NCBI RefSeq assembly: GCF_018617395.1
Contig: NZ_JACSKC010000001.1
Span: forward strand, 1,860,001-1,924,000
Length of the DNA: 64,000 nucleotides
Direction: 5' to 3'
Source: Exiguobacterium sp. s48
GTDB lineage: Bacteria; Bacillota; Bacilli; Exiguobacteriales; Exiguobacteriaceae
In this document: one piece after another, positions 17,539 to 26,358 of the stretch
How positions within the stretch are numbered: position 1 is the first letter of the stretch
How the letters are laid out: every line of letters starts with the position of its first letter
The notes under the pieces: model-generated
What the model saw: the letters and a program-made list of their open reading frames with translations, nothing else
What the model was told of the DNA's origin: nothing
Databases searched by the model: none
Made by a program: the position numbers and the translations under genes

Positions 17539-18423
17539 TTATTTTAAAATAGAATCTTTTTTAATCATTCCTTTTGCATTACACTCTACGTTAACACGTA
17601 GATATCGTTCCTGGAGTCTGAGACCGTGTCCTTTAACAGTGAGCCCCATAATCGCTGTCCCTTCTTGGTATGCGACTCTTCTCGAACTGCTTGGTTTTTG
17701 GACTTCACTCTTCTTATCGACTATGTCGATAAGAACCCCTCCTCCATTTTCAGTCTTCATATAGTTCCCAGTTCTTCTTGCGGTGACTGTAGTTCCATTA
17801 TAAGTGAACTCAGCACTAATATATGCTGTGACTAATTTCCAACTAGTAGCTCTTGCGTCGTAGATGCTGCGGCTATTGGAAGCATTTTTAATCTTGCTTG
17901 TTCCTGCTGCTTGGACTGGACTAGAAAATATGTTTTGGATGAACGAGAAGAAGTTAGGTTCAACGTCTTCTTCGGATTCTATTTCATCTGATTCATTCCA
18001 TTCATCTACAATAATAAAATTATCATCAAAAGTTACAGATAAGTTATCGTTTATTTCATAAGTTTCCGTATCAAGGTTTGTGTCAAGAGTGACATTCGAA
18101 GTTGGAAGATTAATCATTTCAAGTTCTTCATTCAAACCTTCTATTAAGGTGTGTTGTTGAGTCTTTTGTAAACTTTCCGCTACTACTTCGTCGAGTGATG
18201 CATGATTCGTTTTTACTTGTTTCGTAATATCTGTAATGATTTCTTCACGTTCGAGAGATATTGCTTTGATTTCAGAATCAGTAAACGTGACCTCTACATC
18301 AATAGTCTCATCTGAAATGTTTTTTGGAAGAATTTCATTGGCATACACATCGTTTGGAATTCCTAAACTTAGATTACTTACTAATAAAGCTATCGTTAAA
18401 AATAAAGTTCCTTTTTTTAACAT
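17539..18423 (-). CDS. Secreted protein of unknown function, AT-rich gene
   Basis: 294 residues. A signal peptide (MLKKGTLFLTIALLVSNLSL) ends near VYANE. The region to about residue 150 is acidic with several helices. A hinge with VQAAG at about 173 precedes a basic C-terminal domain (about 180-294) that looks beta-rich and begins SRSIYDARATSWKLVTAYIS. The second Ala-x-Ala-like site suggests a propeptide removed to free the C-terminal part, which is inference. No family is recognised. Base composition and position beside an IS remnant suggest horizontal transfer. Confidence 0.75.
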   Translation of the reverse strand: MLKKGTLFLTIALLVSNLSLGIPNDVYANEILPKNISDETIDVEVTFTDSEIKAISLEREEIITDITKQVKTNHASLDEVVAESLQKTQQHTLIEGLNEELEMINLPTSNVTLDTNLDTETYEINDNLSVTFDDNFIIVDEWNESDEIESEEDVEPNFFSFIQNIFSSPVQAAGTSKIKNASNSRSIYDARATSWKLVTAYISAEFTYNGTTVTARRTGNYMKTENGGGVLIDIVDKKSEVQKPSSSRRVAYQEGTAIMGLTVKGHGLRLQERYLRVNVECNAKGMIKKDSILK

Positions 18424-18539
18424 TTAAATACCTCCATCATTATATTATTACAAAAAGTATAAAATGATGGATTATAAAAAATCTACCTATAACATTTTTT
18501 TGAAATAGTTAAATGTTAATCTTAAGGCTATTTTATTCT

Positions 18540-18866
18540 CTTCATCCTTCCAATACGCCGATCCTTCACGTTTTGCCCACTTATAAGTTTGGTGATTCAT
18601 TCGGACCAAGGGTTCCACTACACCCATCCAGCCTATCACTCACGGGTTCACGGGCTGGGATTGGCCCAGCCCATATCACGCCGTGGGAATTATCTCGACA
18701 AAGCACCAATCGAGTCCTACTTTGAAAACCTGAAAGACCATGTCGACTATTACAACAGTGAACGCAAGCAATGGAATCTAAAAAGATAACCTCGGAACAA
18801 TATCGGGGCCATCTGATCGCCGCATAGAATTCGAGACACTTTTTACTAAACTGTCCGTAAAACAGG
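18540..18866 (+). pseudogene. Decayed IS3-family (IS150 group) transposase fragment
   Basis: The + strand reads HSDQGFHYTHPAY, then LGLAQPISRRGNYLDKAPIE and YFENLKDH, the DDE-domain end of an IS3-family OrfB. The part normally between LKD and DYYN is missing about 20 residues. A one-base loss in the A run at 18778-18786 throws ITSEQYRGHLIAA out of frame. The usual left part is absent. ACTGTCCGTAAAACAGGGTTC at about 18847-18867 resembles an element end. It is not functional. Confidence 0.85.
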
Positions 18867-18898
18867 GTTCAGTTCAATGGTCCTCTAAGTTTCCTCAC

Positions 18899-19963
18899 TT
18901 ATCTTGTATAGAATTGTTTGAAAAGATCATCGAGTTGATTGAGAGTCATCTCGCCATACATATCCCCGATACTGATTTCTGTGGAACAGTACCCATCTTT
19001 TTCAACGAGATAACCGGTGATGCCAATCCCGGTCTCTTCTTGAATTCCTGCAATTCGTTCAGCGAGTTCCTCTTTCCCCCCTTGGAAATGTAAGTGGAAC
19101 ATATTCGTGACCGGGACGAGTGGTGTCGTCCAGACGCCGTCGAGTTCATTGAAGCGCGCTGCCAGTTGTACGGCATAATCCCGATAGCCGGCCATCTTAT
19201 CTTTCCGCATCTCGTAATAATAATCTGAAGAAAGAATATACGGATATAGGCTGATCAAGTCACCGCCGTAACGTCGCTTCCATACCTTCGACGTGTCACA
19301 AAATGATTTTGGTCCAGCAAGGATGGCACCGGCAATCCCACCGATTCCTTTATAAAACGAGACGTATACGCTATCGAAGAGCGCGCAGATTTCAGACGCT
19401 TCTTTTTCGTAATACGGAAGCGATTCGAACAGTCGCGCACCGTCTAGATGCAGATAAATCCCTTTTTCACGACAGTGTTCATGAATTGCCACAAGTTCCT
19501 CGAACGTCGGCAATTCCCCTCCGATTTCTCGTTGTGGAAGTTCAAGCAATAGACACGCGATATCCGGTAACGCTCGAATCTCTTCGAGTGTCATCAATCG
19601 ATTTTCTTCCCCGACTAAAATCGGTTCGATGTGATGCAACTCCTTCAAGCCATCCTGTTCATGGATTTCAAGGTGGCAGAGTGGATGATACGCGACCGTG
19701 ATCTTCCCTGTCTCGTCACACCAAATGCGTAGCGCAATTTGTTGCGCCATCGTGCCACTCGGAAAGAATACTGCCGACTCTTTCCCAAGGACTTGTCCCA
19801 TCTTCTCTTCAAATTGCCGAATCGTTTTCCCCTGTCCATACTGATCACTCGGCTTATCTTCACGCACATGCTCAAACGCACGCTTCAATACTCCGATTTC
19901 TCGTTTGCCATGACCGCTCAACTGAACAGCTGTTTGACGATACGTGTCTGCTAATCGCTCCAT
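18899..19963 (-). CDS. Threonine aldolase-like PLP enzyme
   Basis: 354 residues of the beta-eliminating lyase/aldolase group, fold type I. It has FFPSGTMAQQIALRIW, HLDGARLFESLP (Asp to the pyridine N) and SFYKGIGG, whose Lys should bind PLP. Low-specificity threonine aldolases split threonine or allo-threonine to glycine and acetaldehyde. This branch has a longer N-terminus (GHGKREIGVLKRAFEH) than E. coli LtaE, so the exact beta-hydroxy amino acid is uncertain. Confidence 0.82.
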   Translation of the reverse strand: MERLADTYRQTAVQLSGHGKREIGVLKRAFEHVREDKPSDQYGQGKTIRQFEEKMGQVLGKESAVFFPSGTMAQQIALRIWCDETGKITVAYHPLCHLEIHEQDGLKELHHIEPILVGEENRLMTLEEIRALPDIACLLLELPQREIGGELPTFEELVAIHEHCREKGIYLHLDGARLFESLPYYEKEASEICALFDSVYVSFYKGIGGIAGAILAGPKSFCDTSKVWKRRYGGDLISLYPYILSSDYYYEMRKDKMAGYRDYAVQLAARFNELDGVWTTPLVPVTNMFHLHFQGGKEELAERIAGIQEETGIGITGYLVEKDGYCSTEISIGDMYGEMTLNQLDDLFKQFYTR

Positions 19964-19984
19964 ATATTCCCCTCCTCGACAAAT

Positions 19985-20013
19985 AAACTCCCTGTCAGTA
20001 TAACAGGGAGTCC
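19985..20013 (-). terminator. Terminator after the oxidoreductase gene
   Basis: ACTCCCTGT and ACAGGGAGT enclose a seven-base loop on the reverse strand, followed by TTATTTG. Confidence 0.75.
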
Positions 20014-20018
20014 TCTAC

Positions 20019-20999
20019 TCAGTCGCGAATCCGGACGATGAGTTTACCGCGCACTTTCCGCGTTTGTAGTTTTTCGAGACCTTCTTTCAATTGGTCGAAC
20101 GATAACACTTCTGTGACGAGATCGTTCAATTCACCCGCATCGAGCAAGTTCATCAACTCTTCGGCCATATACGCCAAGTTGCGAATTGCACGTTCGTCCT
20201 CGCTCGCATGTGCCGCTCCGAGTGCCACCTCATGAATCGAAGGCGACAAGGAAAATCCTTTCATATTCGTCATGTCTGGTGGACCGGCGATATAAGCGAG
20301 GTGTCCGCTGAACGCGAGACGATCGAGGTCAGCTGTCGCAACGTCTCGTCCGACCGTATTCAAAATCAGGTCGACCCCACGTCCATCCGTCTCTTCCATG
20401 ATGCGTGCCGTCACATCCTCGACGTTATAATCAATCACTACGTCCGCCCCGAGTGATTCTACCCACTCAACGTTTTCTGGAGATGCCGTCGTGAATACCT
20501 TCAGACCGAGGCGTTTTGCGAGCTGAATCGCAAAGCCACCGACACCGCCCGCTCCGGCGTGTACGAGAATCGTCTCCTTATCCCGCGTGTTCAGTTTCTG
20601 CATGACCGCCTCATAAGCCGTCATTCCGGCACATAGAATCGAAGCCGCCGCCTCATCGCTTACACCTTGCGGAACGACCGCACACGCCCGGGCATCAACG
20701 ACCGTATACTCGGCAAACCCTCCATATTTCGAAAGATCCGTATGCACGGCTACACGTGAACCCGTAATGATGTTGGCGATACTTGAACCGACCTCGACGA
20801 CTTCTCCGACGAGGTCGACACCGAGAATGTGTGGATATGCCCAGTTCGGGTTTCCGTTTGAACCGACTTTATAGTCGACCGGGTTCAAAGCGACCGCTTC
20901 GACACGGATCAACAGTTCGCCCGTTCCTGGTGTCGGTCGGTCGATTTCTCCAATGTGCAGATGTTCTAGACCGGGTTGGTCGAGTAGCCATGCTTTCAT
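20019..20999 (-). CDS. MDR-family NAD(P)H oxidoreductase (quinone reductase type)
   Basis: 326 residues. A GroES-like N-terminal domain (ALNPVDYKVGSNGNP, GVDLVGEVVEVG) precedes a Rossmann domain with VHAGAGGVGGFAIQLAK. The catalytic and structural zinc ligands are absent, which points to a zinc-independent quinone/enone reductase. It lies two bases after a VOC gene and divergent from an HxlR regulator, so it is probably induced by electrophiles or quinones. Confidence 0.88.
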   Translation of the reverse strand: MKAWLLDQPGLEHLHIGEIDRPTPGTGELLIRVEAVALNPVDYKVGSNGNPNWAYPHILGVDLVGEVVEVGSSIANIITGSRVAVHTDLSKYGGFAEYTVVDARACAVVPQGVSDEAAASILCAGMTAYEAVMQKLNTRDKETILVHAGAGGVGGFAIQLAKRLGLKVFTTASPENVEWVESLGADVVIDYNVEDVTARIMEETDGRGVDLILNTVGRDVATADLDRLAFSGHLAYIAGPPDMTNMKGFSLSPSIHEVALGAAHASEDERAIRNLAYMAEELMNLLDAGELNDLVTEVLSFDQLKEGLEKLQTRKVRGKLIVRIRD

Positions 21000-21001
21000 G
21001 T

Positions 21002-21493
21002 TTAGTAAGCTCCTTCCGAATACGTGAGTTCGTATGAATGTGAATAAATTTCAACGAGGTTACCGAATGGGTCTTCGCAGTACACCATGCGATACGGTTT
21101 CTCGCCTGGGTAGTATTCACGAATTGGCATCCGTTGTTTCCCACCATGGGCGACAATCTTCTCGACAAGTCCTTCGATATCAGGGTCTTGTACACAGTAG
21201 TGGAAGATTCCTGTCTTCCAAAACTCGAAATTATCTTCTGGTGTCTCGTTATTCGGGAATTCGAATAACTCGATTCCAATTCCGTCGCCTGTTGACATGT
21301 GGGCAATGCGGAATTTACCCCAGCCTGGTCCGAAGACGTCGGTACACATCACGCCGATTGGCGAATCATCCTCGACGACGTCTGATGGTGTCATGATGGT
21401 ATACCACCCCATCACGTCCTCATAAAATTTAACGGCCTCGGTTACGCTCGGCACAGAAAGACCGATGTGTGAAAATGTTCTTGGATACGTCAT
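21002..21493 (-). CDS. VOC-family (glyoxalase/dioxygenase fold) protein
   Basis: 163 residues. FSHIGLSVPSVTEAVKFYEDVMGW gives the first metal His, and GIFHYCVQD and NLVEIYSH give further ligands (His and Glu). This set fits a metal-dependent lyase or dioxygenase. It is the first gene of the pair with the quinone-reductase-like gene; GGAG lies ten bases before the ATG. Confidence 0.87.
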   Translation of the reverse strand: MTYPRTFSHIGLSVPSVTEAVKFYEDVMGWYTIMTPSDVVEDDSPIGVMCTDVFGPGWGKFRIAHMSTGDGIGIELFEFPNNETPEDNFEFWKTGIFHYCVQDPDIEGLVEKIVAHGGKQRMPIREYYPGEKPYRMVYCEDPFGNLVEIYSHSYELTYSEGAY

Positions 21494-21611
21494 GTTTCAT
21501 CTACTCCTTTTTGTTTGCTCAATTTAGCGGATAACGATAAGATACTGTCATTGAAGCAAGAAAAAAAGTACGCACATTGAAGTAACTACCCGAAAGTGAG
21601 GCTCTTTGAAC

Positions 21612-21920
21612 ATGACCACATCGTTCCCCGTCAACCGTGCACTCGAGATTATCGGCGGCAAATGGCGCCCTCAAGTGTACTGTACGCTTCAAGATGGACC
21701 GCTTCGTTTTTCTGACATTCAACGGGCGATCCCTGACGTCAGCCGGAAAGTGTTGACCGACCAATTGCGTGAACTCGAACAACTCGGTATGGTTCGCCGT
21801 GTCGACTATTCGACCGAGAAGCACCTCCATGTCGAGTATTCATTGACTGAAGATGCCCTCGGCCTTCAACCTGCCATGAATGCCCTTTGTTCATGGGGAG
21901 AGTGCCACGACAATCAATAA
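21612..21920 (+). CDS. HxlR-family transcriptional regulator
   Basis: 102 residues from the ATG at 21612; a TTG six bases earlier is possible but sits only four bases from GTGAGG. The core ALEIIGGKWRPQVYCTLQDG, RFSDIQRAIPDVSRKVLTDQLREL and the wing are diagnostic. Cys residues near the winged helix (VYC) and at the end (LCSWGEC) could sense electrophiles as in YodB/HypR. It is divergent from the VOC/oxidoreductase pair, its likely target. CATTGAAG occurs twice, 26 bases apart, in the shared promoter region. Confidence 0.9.
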   Translation: MTTSFPVNRALEIIGGKWRPQVYCTLQDGPLRFSDIQRAIPDVSRKVLTDQLRELEQLGMVRRVDYSTEKHLHVEYSLTEDALGLQPAMNALCSWGECHDNQ

Positions 21921-21952
21921 TCCCGAGCCACATGGCCCGGGATTATTTTTAT
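21919..21952. terminator. Bidirectional terminator between hxlR-type gene and VOC gene
   Basis: AATAATCCCGAG... and CCCGGGATTATTTTTA form a stem with a short loop, with T-rich tails on both strands. Confidence 0.85.
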
Positions 21953-22329
21953 GAGGCGAATAAACTGATCAAATTCCCATCCGCATCGTACAGGATGGCG
22001 TAACGTTGTCCCCAAAACGCATCCCATGGGGCTTTGTGTGACGCATAACCTTGTTCAAGGATTGAGTCATATAAAGCATCCAGTGACTCACGGCTTTCGC
22101 ATAAGAAGGCAAGCTCGATCCGATGCCCGTCTGCCTGTTTCCATTCCCCGTATACTGATTCGGCCACTTCCACCGTATCGAACGCAAGACGCACGCCTCC
22201 TTCATCAATCTCTACATGTGCTTCCTCGTTCATCGCTTCTGGAATCTCAAACCCGAGCGCACGATAAAAATCGAGCGACCGCTTCATATCCGTCACGACG
22301 ATCCCGACCATGTCCAATTTGACTGCCAT
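21949..22329 (-). CDS. VOC-family protein (bleomycin-resistance/glyoxalase-like)
   Basis: 126 residues from the ATG at 22329, where GGGGAGGG gives a clear ribosome site; the longer frame upstream runs into the divergent acetyltransferase gene. LDMVGIVVTDMKRSLDFYRALGF is the VOC start and the last strand is YDADGNLISLFAS. The usual first metal ligand is replaced by Val, so it may bind a ligand rather than catalyse. Confidence 0.85.
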   Translation of the reverse strand: MAVKLDMVGIVVTDMKRSLDFYRALGFEIPEAMNEEAHVEIDEGGVRLAFDTVEVAESVYGEWKQADGHRIELAFLCESRESLDALYDSILEQGYASHKAPWDAFWGQRYAILYDADGNLISLFAS

Positions 22330-22404
22330 CACGTTCCCTCCCCTTGTTTTCATGATACGATTTGAGTGTAGCATGACCACTTCAATCAGAGACGAGGAAT
22401 TTTT

Positions 22405-22887
22405 ATGAGCCATACGTTTCAACCACTCACCCAAGAGCAAGCCGAATTGATCGCCTTCGAGTGGCGCTATGAAGGTGACTACGCATTTTACAATATGGAT
22501 GCCGACGAAGAAGATCTCGCCTTATTTTTAGATGCAGATGAGCGAGGTGATACAACGTTCGCCATCCTTGAAACGAATGAGCTGATTGGCTTTGTCACGT
22601 TGCAATTCGAATCAGTAGACGCTGTTTCTATCGGTCTCGGCATGCGCCCTGATTTGACGGGGAACGGCAATGGACATCGATTCCTCACGTCAATCCTAAA
22701 TTGGATCGAGGCGACATATGGGACTCGTACCATATATCTTTCCGTCGCCTCGTTTAACAAACGGGCCATCCGTTTGTATGAATCACTCGGCTTCATCCCA
22801 CAGAAAACATTCATGCAGGAGACGAACGGTGGAGTGTATCCGTTTCTCTCAATGACACGTGAACAAAGCGAACCCCCGAACAACTGA
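22405..22887 (+). CDS. GNAT acetyltransferase
   Basis: 160 residues. The acetyl-CoA motif is GLGMRPDLTGNGNGHRFLTSIL and the C-terminal part has SFNKRAIRLYESLGF. The substrate is unknown; the architecture resembles YjcK/YkwB-type small-molecule acetyltransferases. It follows a GAGGAA ribosome site. Confidence 0.85.
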   Translation: MSHTFQPLTQEQAELIAFEWRYEGDYAFYNMDADEEDLALFLDADERGDTTFAILETNELIGFVTLQFESVDAVSIGLGMRPDLTGNGNGHRFLTSILNWIEATYGTRTIYLSVASFNKRAIRLYESLGFIPQKTFMQETNGGVYPFLSMTREQSEPPNN

Positions 22888-22902
22888 TGTCCGGGGGTTT
22901 TG
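22870..22902. terminator. Terminator between the GNAT gene and the ABC operon
   Basis: AACCCCCG and CGGGGGTTTT pair around a 13-base loop. It overlaps the stop codon of the GNAT gene. Confidence 0.85.
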
Positions 22903-23904
22903 TCATGTCCGCTGTTTCTTCTGAATATAAGAAAGACCGAGCGCTCCAATTAAAATTGTCCCTTTGACGATGTCTTGCGCATAATACGGTACGTCCCACA
23001 TCGTCAGTCCGTTCAAGAGAATTCCAATCAAAATAGCTCCAATCAATGTCCCAATCACGTTCGGGCGCCCTGTCCCAAAGACGGCGTAGCCGATGTAGGC
23101 AGCCGCGACAGCGTCCATCAAAAGAGGTGCTCCAGCCGAGACTTGTCCTGTCCCGATTCGCGATGCGAGAATGATTCCGCCAATGGCTGCAAACAATCCG
23201 CTGAGCACGTAGGCGTACAACTTGATGCGATTCACTGCGATTCCGGAACGACGGGCCGCTTCGGCGTTCGACCCGACGTAATAAAATTCACGCCCGGTCC
23301 GCGTATAAGTCAAGAACAGATGCGCTCCGATAAAGAACACCAGCATGAGCAGGGCGACGAACGGGATCGGACCGATCGTCCCTTGACCGATGAATAGAAA
23401 TGACGGGATGAAACGCCCTGGCGCCGTCCCCCCTTCAATCGGCATGTTGTCATAAATCGAGAATCCTTTCGTATACGTCAACTGAATCCCGTTAATGACG
23501 TACATGATGGCGAGCGTCGCTAGTAAATCCGGTAATCGGAATTTGATTGTGACGAGCGCGTTCAACAGCCCGACGAGAATCCCGAGTGCAAGTGGAATCA
23601 GCAGGGCGACGAGAAGCTCTTGTCGATGAAGGACGAGACTTGCCGCTGCCCCGATTGTCGCAAGACTCGCCGTCGAGCCGACCGACAAGTCGAATCCTCC
23701 GACGATGAGCGAAAACGTGACGCCGAGGGCAAGTAGCGAAACGATTGACACCGATTTGATGATGTCACTAAAGTTTGCGTATGTCAGAAATTGATCGTTC
23801 GTCACGGTAAAGACCGCAATCAAACCAAGGATTGCGAGTAACGTCCCATACTGTCCGATATGACCGCTGATTCGTTTTCGTTCCTTGACCACCAATTGTG
23901 CCAT
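22903..23904 (-). CDS. ABC transporter permease, ribose (RbsC) type, probable methylthioribose importer
   Basis: 333 residues with about nine hydrophobic segments. LSVGSTASLATIGAAAS and GRPNVIGTLIGAILIGILLNGL are typical of the RbsC/AraH branched permeases of pentose importers. It is the last gene of mtnK-mtnA-binding protein-ATPase-permease, which a SAM-I riboswitch controls. The regulation and neighbours suggest uptake of methylthioribose or a related sugar. The importer family is certain; the substrate is inferred. Confidence 0.88.
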   Translation of the reverse strand: MAQLVVKERKRISGHIGQYGTLLAILGLIAVFTVTNDQFLTYANFSDIIKSVSIVSLLALGVTFSLIVGGFDLSVGSTASLATIGAAASLVLHRQELLVALLIPLALGILVGLLNALVTIKFRLPDLLATLAIMYVINGIQLTYTKGFSIYDNMPIEGGTAPGRFIPSFLFIGQGTIGPIPFVALLMLVFFIGAHLFLTYTRTGREFYYVGSNAEAARRSGIAVNRIKLYAYVLSGLFAAIGGIILASRIGTGQVSAGAPLLMDAVAAAYIGYAVFGTGRPNVIGTLIGAILIGILLNGLTMWDVPYYAQDIVKGTILIGALGLSYIQKKQRT

Positions 23905-23905
23905 C

Positions 23906-25279
23906 TTACACGCCTCCTTTCTCTACAATTTGTCCACGGTCGAGCCAAAGAATTCGATTGGCGACCCGTTCGAGCTCGTGTCGCTCACTCGAGGTGAACA
24001 ACACGGTCTTCCCTTGTTTCGCGAGTGCGATGACACGTTCATATACGTCTTGTTTCGCCGCGATATCAATTCCTTTTGTCGGTTCGTCGAGCAGATAAAT
24101 GTCTCGGTCGTCGAGTAACCATTTGCTAAAGACGACCTTCTGTTGATTTCCACCACTCAGCTCACAAACCGGTTGTTTCACGTTCGCATAACGGACGCGA
24201 AGCGATGCCAATACGTCCGAGACGCGAGTTGCCTTTCCTGCGACAGCAATCACGTTCCGCTCAATCGTCTCGTCTAGAAATAATCCATGACGACGTCTCT
24301 CCTCTGGAACGAGTGCAAACCCTAAACGTACGGCGTCTGCCGGTTCTTTGATCACATGTTCTTTTCCATCGATTGTGATGGATTGACGAATCCCAGAAAG
24401 ACCGAACAAAGCTTCCATCAGTTCCGTCTTCCCACTCCCCGTCAATCCTCCAATCCCGAGCACTTCTCCGCGATACGCTTCAATCGAAATCTCGGATTGG
24501 AACGCCGGAAGGGTCAACTGCGCGGACAAACAAATCTTGTCTTCCGGCACCGCCTTTTCTAACGCCGCATCAAATGTTGTCCCACTTAAAAATGTCTGCA
24601 CCGCTTCCGAGGAGAGCGATTGGTACGGTCCATCGTACACGACACGTCCGTCCCGAAGAAACGTAGAGGTCGACGTGACCCGTGTGAGCTCGTTTGAACG
24701 ATGCGTGACCAAGACAATCCCGACTCCTTCTGCCGCAAGCTTCTGTAACAATTCAAGTAAGGCGTCGGCATCCGTTTCCGATAAGGCAGCGGTCGGTTCG
24801 TCGAGGAGTAAATACTTAGCATCACTCTCGAGTGCCCGAGCGATGAGAAGGCGCTGTTTCACGCTGAGCGGATAGTGACCGGCTGGACGCGTTAGATCGA
24901 CCTCTAAACCGACTCGGGACAACACACGTTTCGCTCGCTCTTTCAAACGTTGCGGGCAAATCCGTTTCACCGTCTGCCATGGAAGGACGTTCTCATATAC
25001 TGGCAAGTCCAAATAAAGCGCATCATCGACTTCTTGCGATACGGTGATGATGCCATGACGAATCGCTTCCGCTGGTGTGAGCCGGATTGGTTTTCCATCA
25101 ATGGACAATTCGCCGGACGTCGGTTCAGCCGTTCCGTTCAATAGTTTGATGAGGGTACTCTTACCAGCCCCGTTCAGACCGAGGAGCCCATGAATGTCCC
25201 CCGGCTTCAAACTGAACGACAGTTGATCGAGCACCGTGACGTCACCATACTGTTTCGTGATTCGTATCAAGCGAATCAT
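23906..25279 (-). CDS. Sugar ABC transporter ATPase with two nucleotide-binding domains (RbsA type)
   Basis: 457 residues from the ATG at 25279, whose A is shared with the TGA of the binding-protein gene (TGATG), with GAAGGAGAC upstream. Two ATPase halves are visible. The first has GLNGAGKSTLIK and LLLDEPTAAL. The second has GLTGSGKTELMEALFG and LSGGNQQKVVFSKWLL. The first-half signature LSVKQRLLIARAL is degenerate, as usual in RbsA. It is about 35 residues shorter than E. coli RbsA. Confidence 0.9.
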   Translation of the reverse strand: MIRLIRITKQYGDVTVLDQLSFSLKPGDIHGLLGLNGAGKSTLIKLLNGTAEPTSGELSIDGKPIRLTPAEAIRHGIITVSQEVDDALYLDLPVYENVLPWQTVKRICPQRLKERAKRVLSRVGLEVDLTRPAGHYPLSVKQRLLIARALESDAKYLLLDEPTAALSETDADALLELLQKLAAEGVGIVLVTHRSNELTRVTSTSTFLRDGRVVYDGPYQSLSSEAVQTFLSGTTFDAALEKAVPEDKICLSAQLTLPAFQSEISIEAYRGEVLGIGGLTGSGKTELMEALFGLSGIRQSITIDGKEHVIKEPADAVRLGFALVPEERRRHGLFLDETIERNVIAVAGKATRVSDVLASLRVRYANVKQPVCELSGGNQQKVVFSKWLLDDRDIYLLDEPTKGIDIAAKQDVYERVIALAKQGKTVLFTSSERHELERVANRILWLDRGQIVEKGGV

Positions 25280-26358
25280 CAGTTCGTCTCCTTCATCCAA
25301 TCCGACCATGCCGCATTCGACTCACCCCAACCCGGCACGTACTGTCCAAGGTCCTCCATCGTGACAGCCTCGTCCGGCAAGACATCACGGTCCACGAGAT
25401 ATGGGTCGACCGAATGAATCGAAGGGGTTTCTTCCCCGACTACTTTTTGGTAGGCGTAACGAACTTGAATGCGACCGATTTCGGCCGGATCTGTGGCAGC
25501 CGTCACACCCCACGGACTCCCCTCTTCTTGCATGAGTTGTAGGTCTTCGTCACTCAAGTCAATCCCGTAAACGGCAATCTCGTCACGGCCTGCCTGCTTG
25601 ATGGCACGGCTCGCCCCTTTGGCGAACTCGTCCCACATCGCAAACACCGCATCGATTTCGCCTTCTGGATACTTCTTCAAAATCGCCTCCATCTGGCTTT
25701 GTGTATCGAGCGCCGTGTTGTTCGTCGCCGAACCGAACTTCGCGACTTCCTGGATGCCCGGATACCGTTTCAAGAATGCATCATAAATCGTATGACGGCG
25801 TTCCATCGGTGTGAATCCACCGACCCAGATCGTGACGATGTTCCCTTTCCCGTCCAAATCTTCCGCGAGTGCTTTGAGCGAGCGCCATGCGAGTGAATAA
25901 TCGTCTTGGTCGATGACCGTCACCCCTTCATTCGTCAAATCGTTATCGAATGCGACAACTTTGATGCCTTTGTCGAGCGCCCGTTGAACAGGCTCTTTCA
26001 AGGCATCTGCACGTCCGTGGTCAATCAAGATCACATCGACTCCTTGCGTCGTCGCCGTATCGACATAACTCGCCATTTTCGACAAATCATTTTCGGCGTT
26101 ATACACTTTCACGTTGCCACCGAACGCTTCGACTTGCTCAGTCACCCCTTCGATATATTGCGAAGAGAATGTCCCGATCGACATCTGCATGACGAGGGCG
26201 ACTTCTAGATCTTTCGGAAGTGTCTCATTTGAGACGTTGACGGTTTTTGTCTCTGTTTTATTTGTTGTCGCAGTCGTTTTCGGTTGCGCCTGTTCGTTCG
26301 TGCATCCGGCAAGTGCTAAGATGACGGTCAACAGGAAGAAGATGATTTTTTTAGACAT
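25279..26358 (-). CDS. Sugar-binding lipoprotein of the RbsB-type importer in the mtn operon
   Basis: 359 residues. The signal peptide ends in the lipobox LAGC (Cys19) and is followed by a Thr/Lys linker. The mature part is a type I periplasmic-binding fold (VALVMQMSIGTFSSQYIEGV, GVDVILIDHG, WDEFAKGASRAIKQAG). It overlaps the mtnA stop by eight bases, so the importer is locked into the methylthioribose operon. The ligand is probably methylthioribose, by context. Confidence 0.88.
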   Translation of the reverse strand: MSKKIIFFLLTVILALAGCTNEQAQPKTTATTNKTETKTVNVSNETLPKDLEVALVMQMSIGTFSSQYIEGVTEQVEAFGGNVKVYNAENDLSKMASYVDTATTQGVDVILIDHGRADALKEPVQRALDKGIKVVAFDNDLTNEGVTVIDQDDYSLAWRSLKALAEDLDGKGNIVTIWVGGFTPMERRHTIYDAFLKRYPGIQEVAKFGSATNNTALDTQSQMEAILKKYPEGEIDAVFAMWDEFAKGASRAIKQAGRDEIAVYGIDLSDEDLQLMQEEGSPWGVTAATDPAEIGRIQVRYAYQKVVGEETPSIHSVDPYLVDRDVLPDEAVTMEDLGQYVPGWGESNAAWSDWMKETN

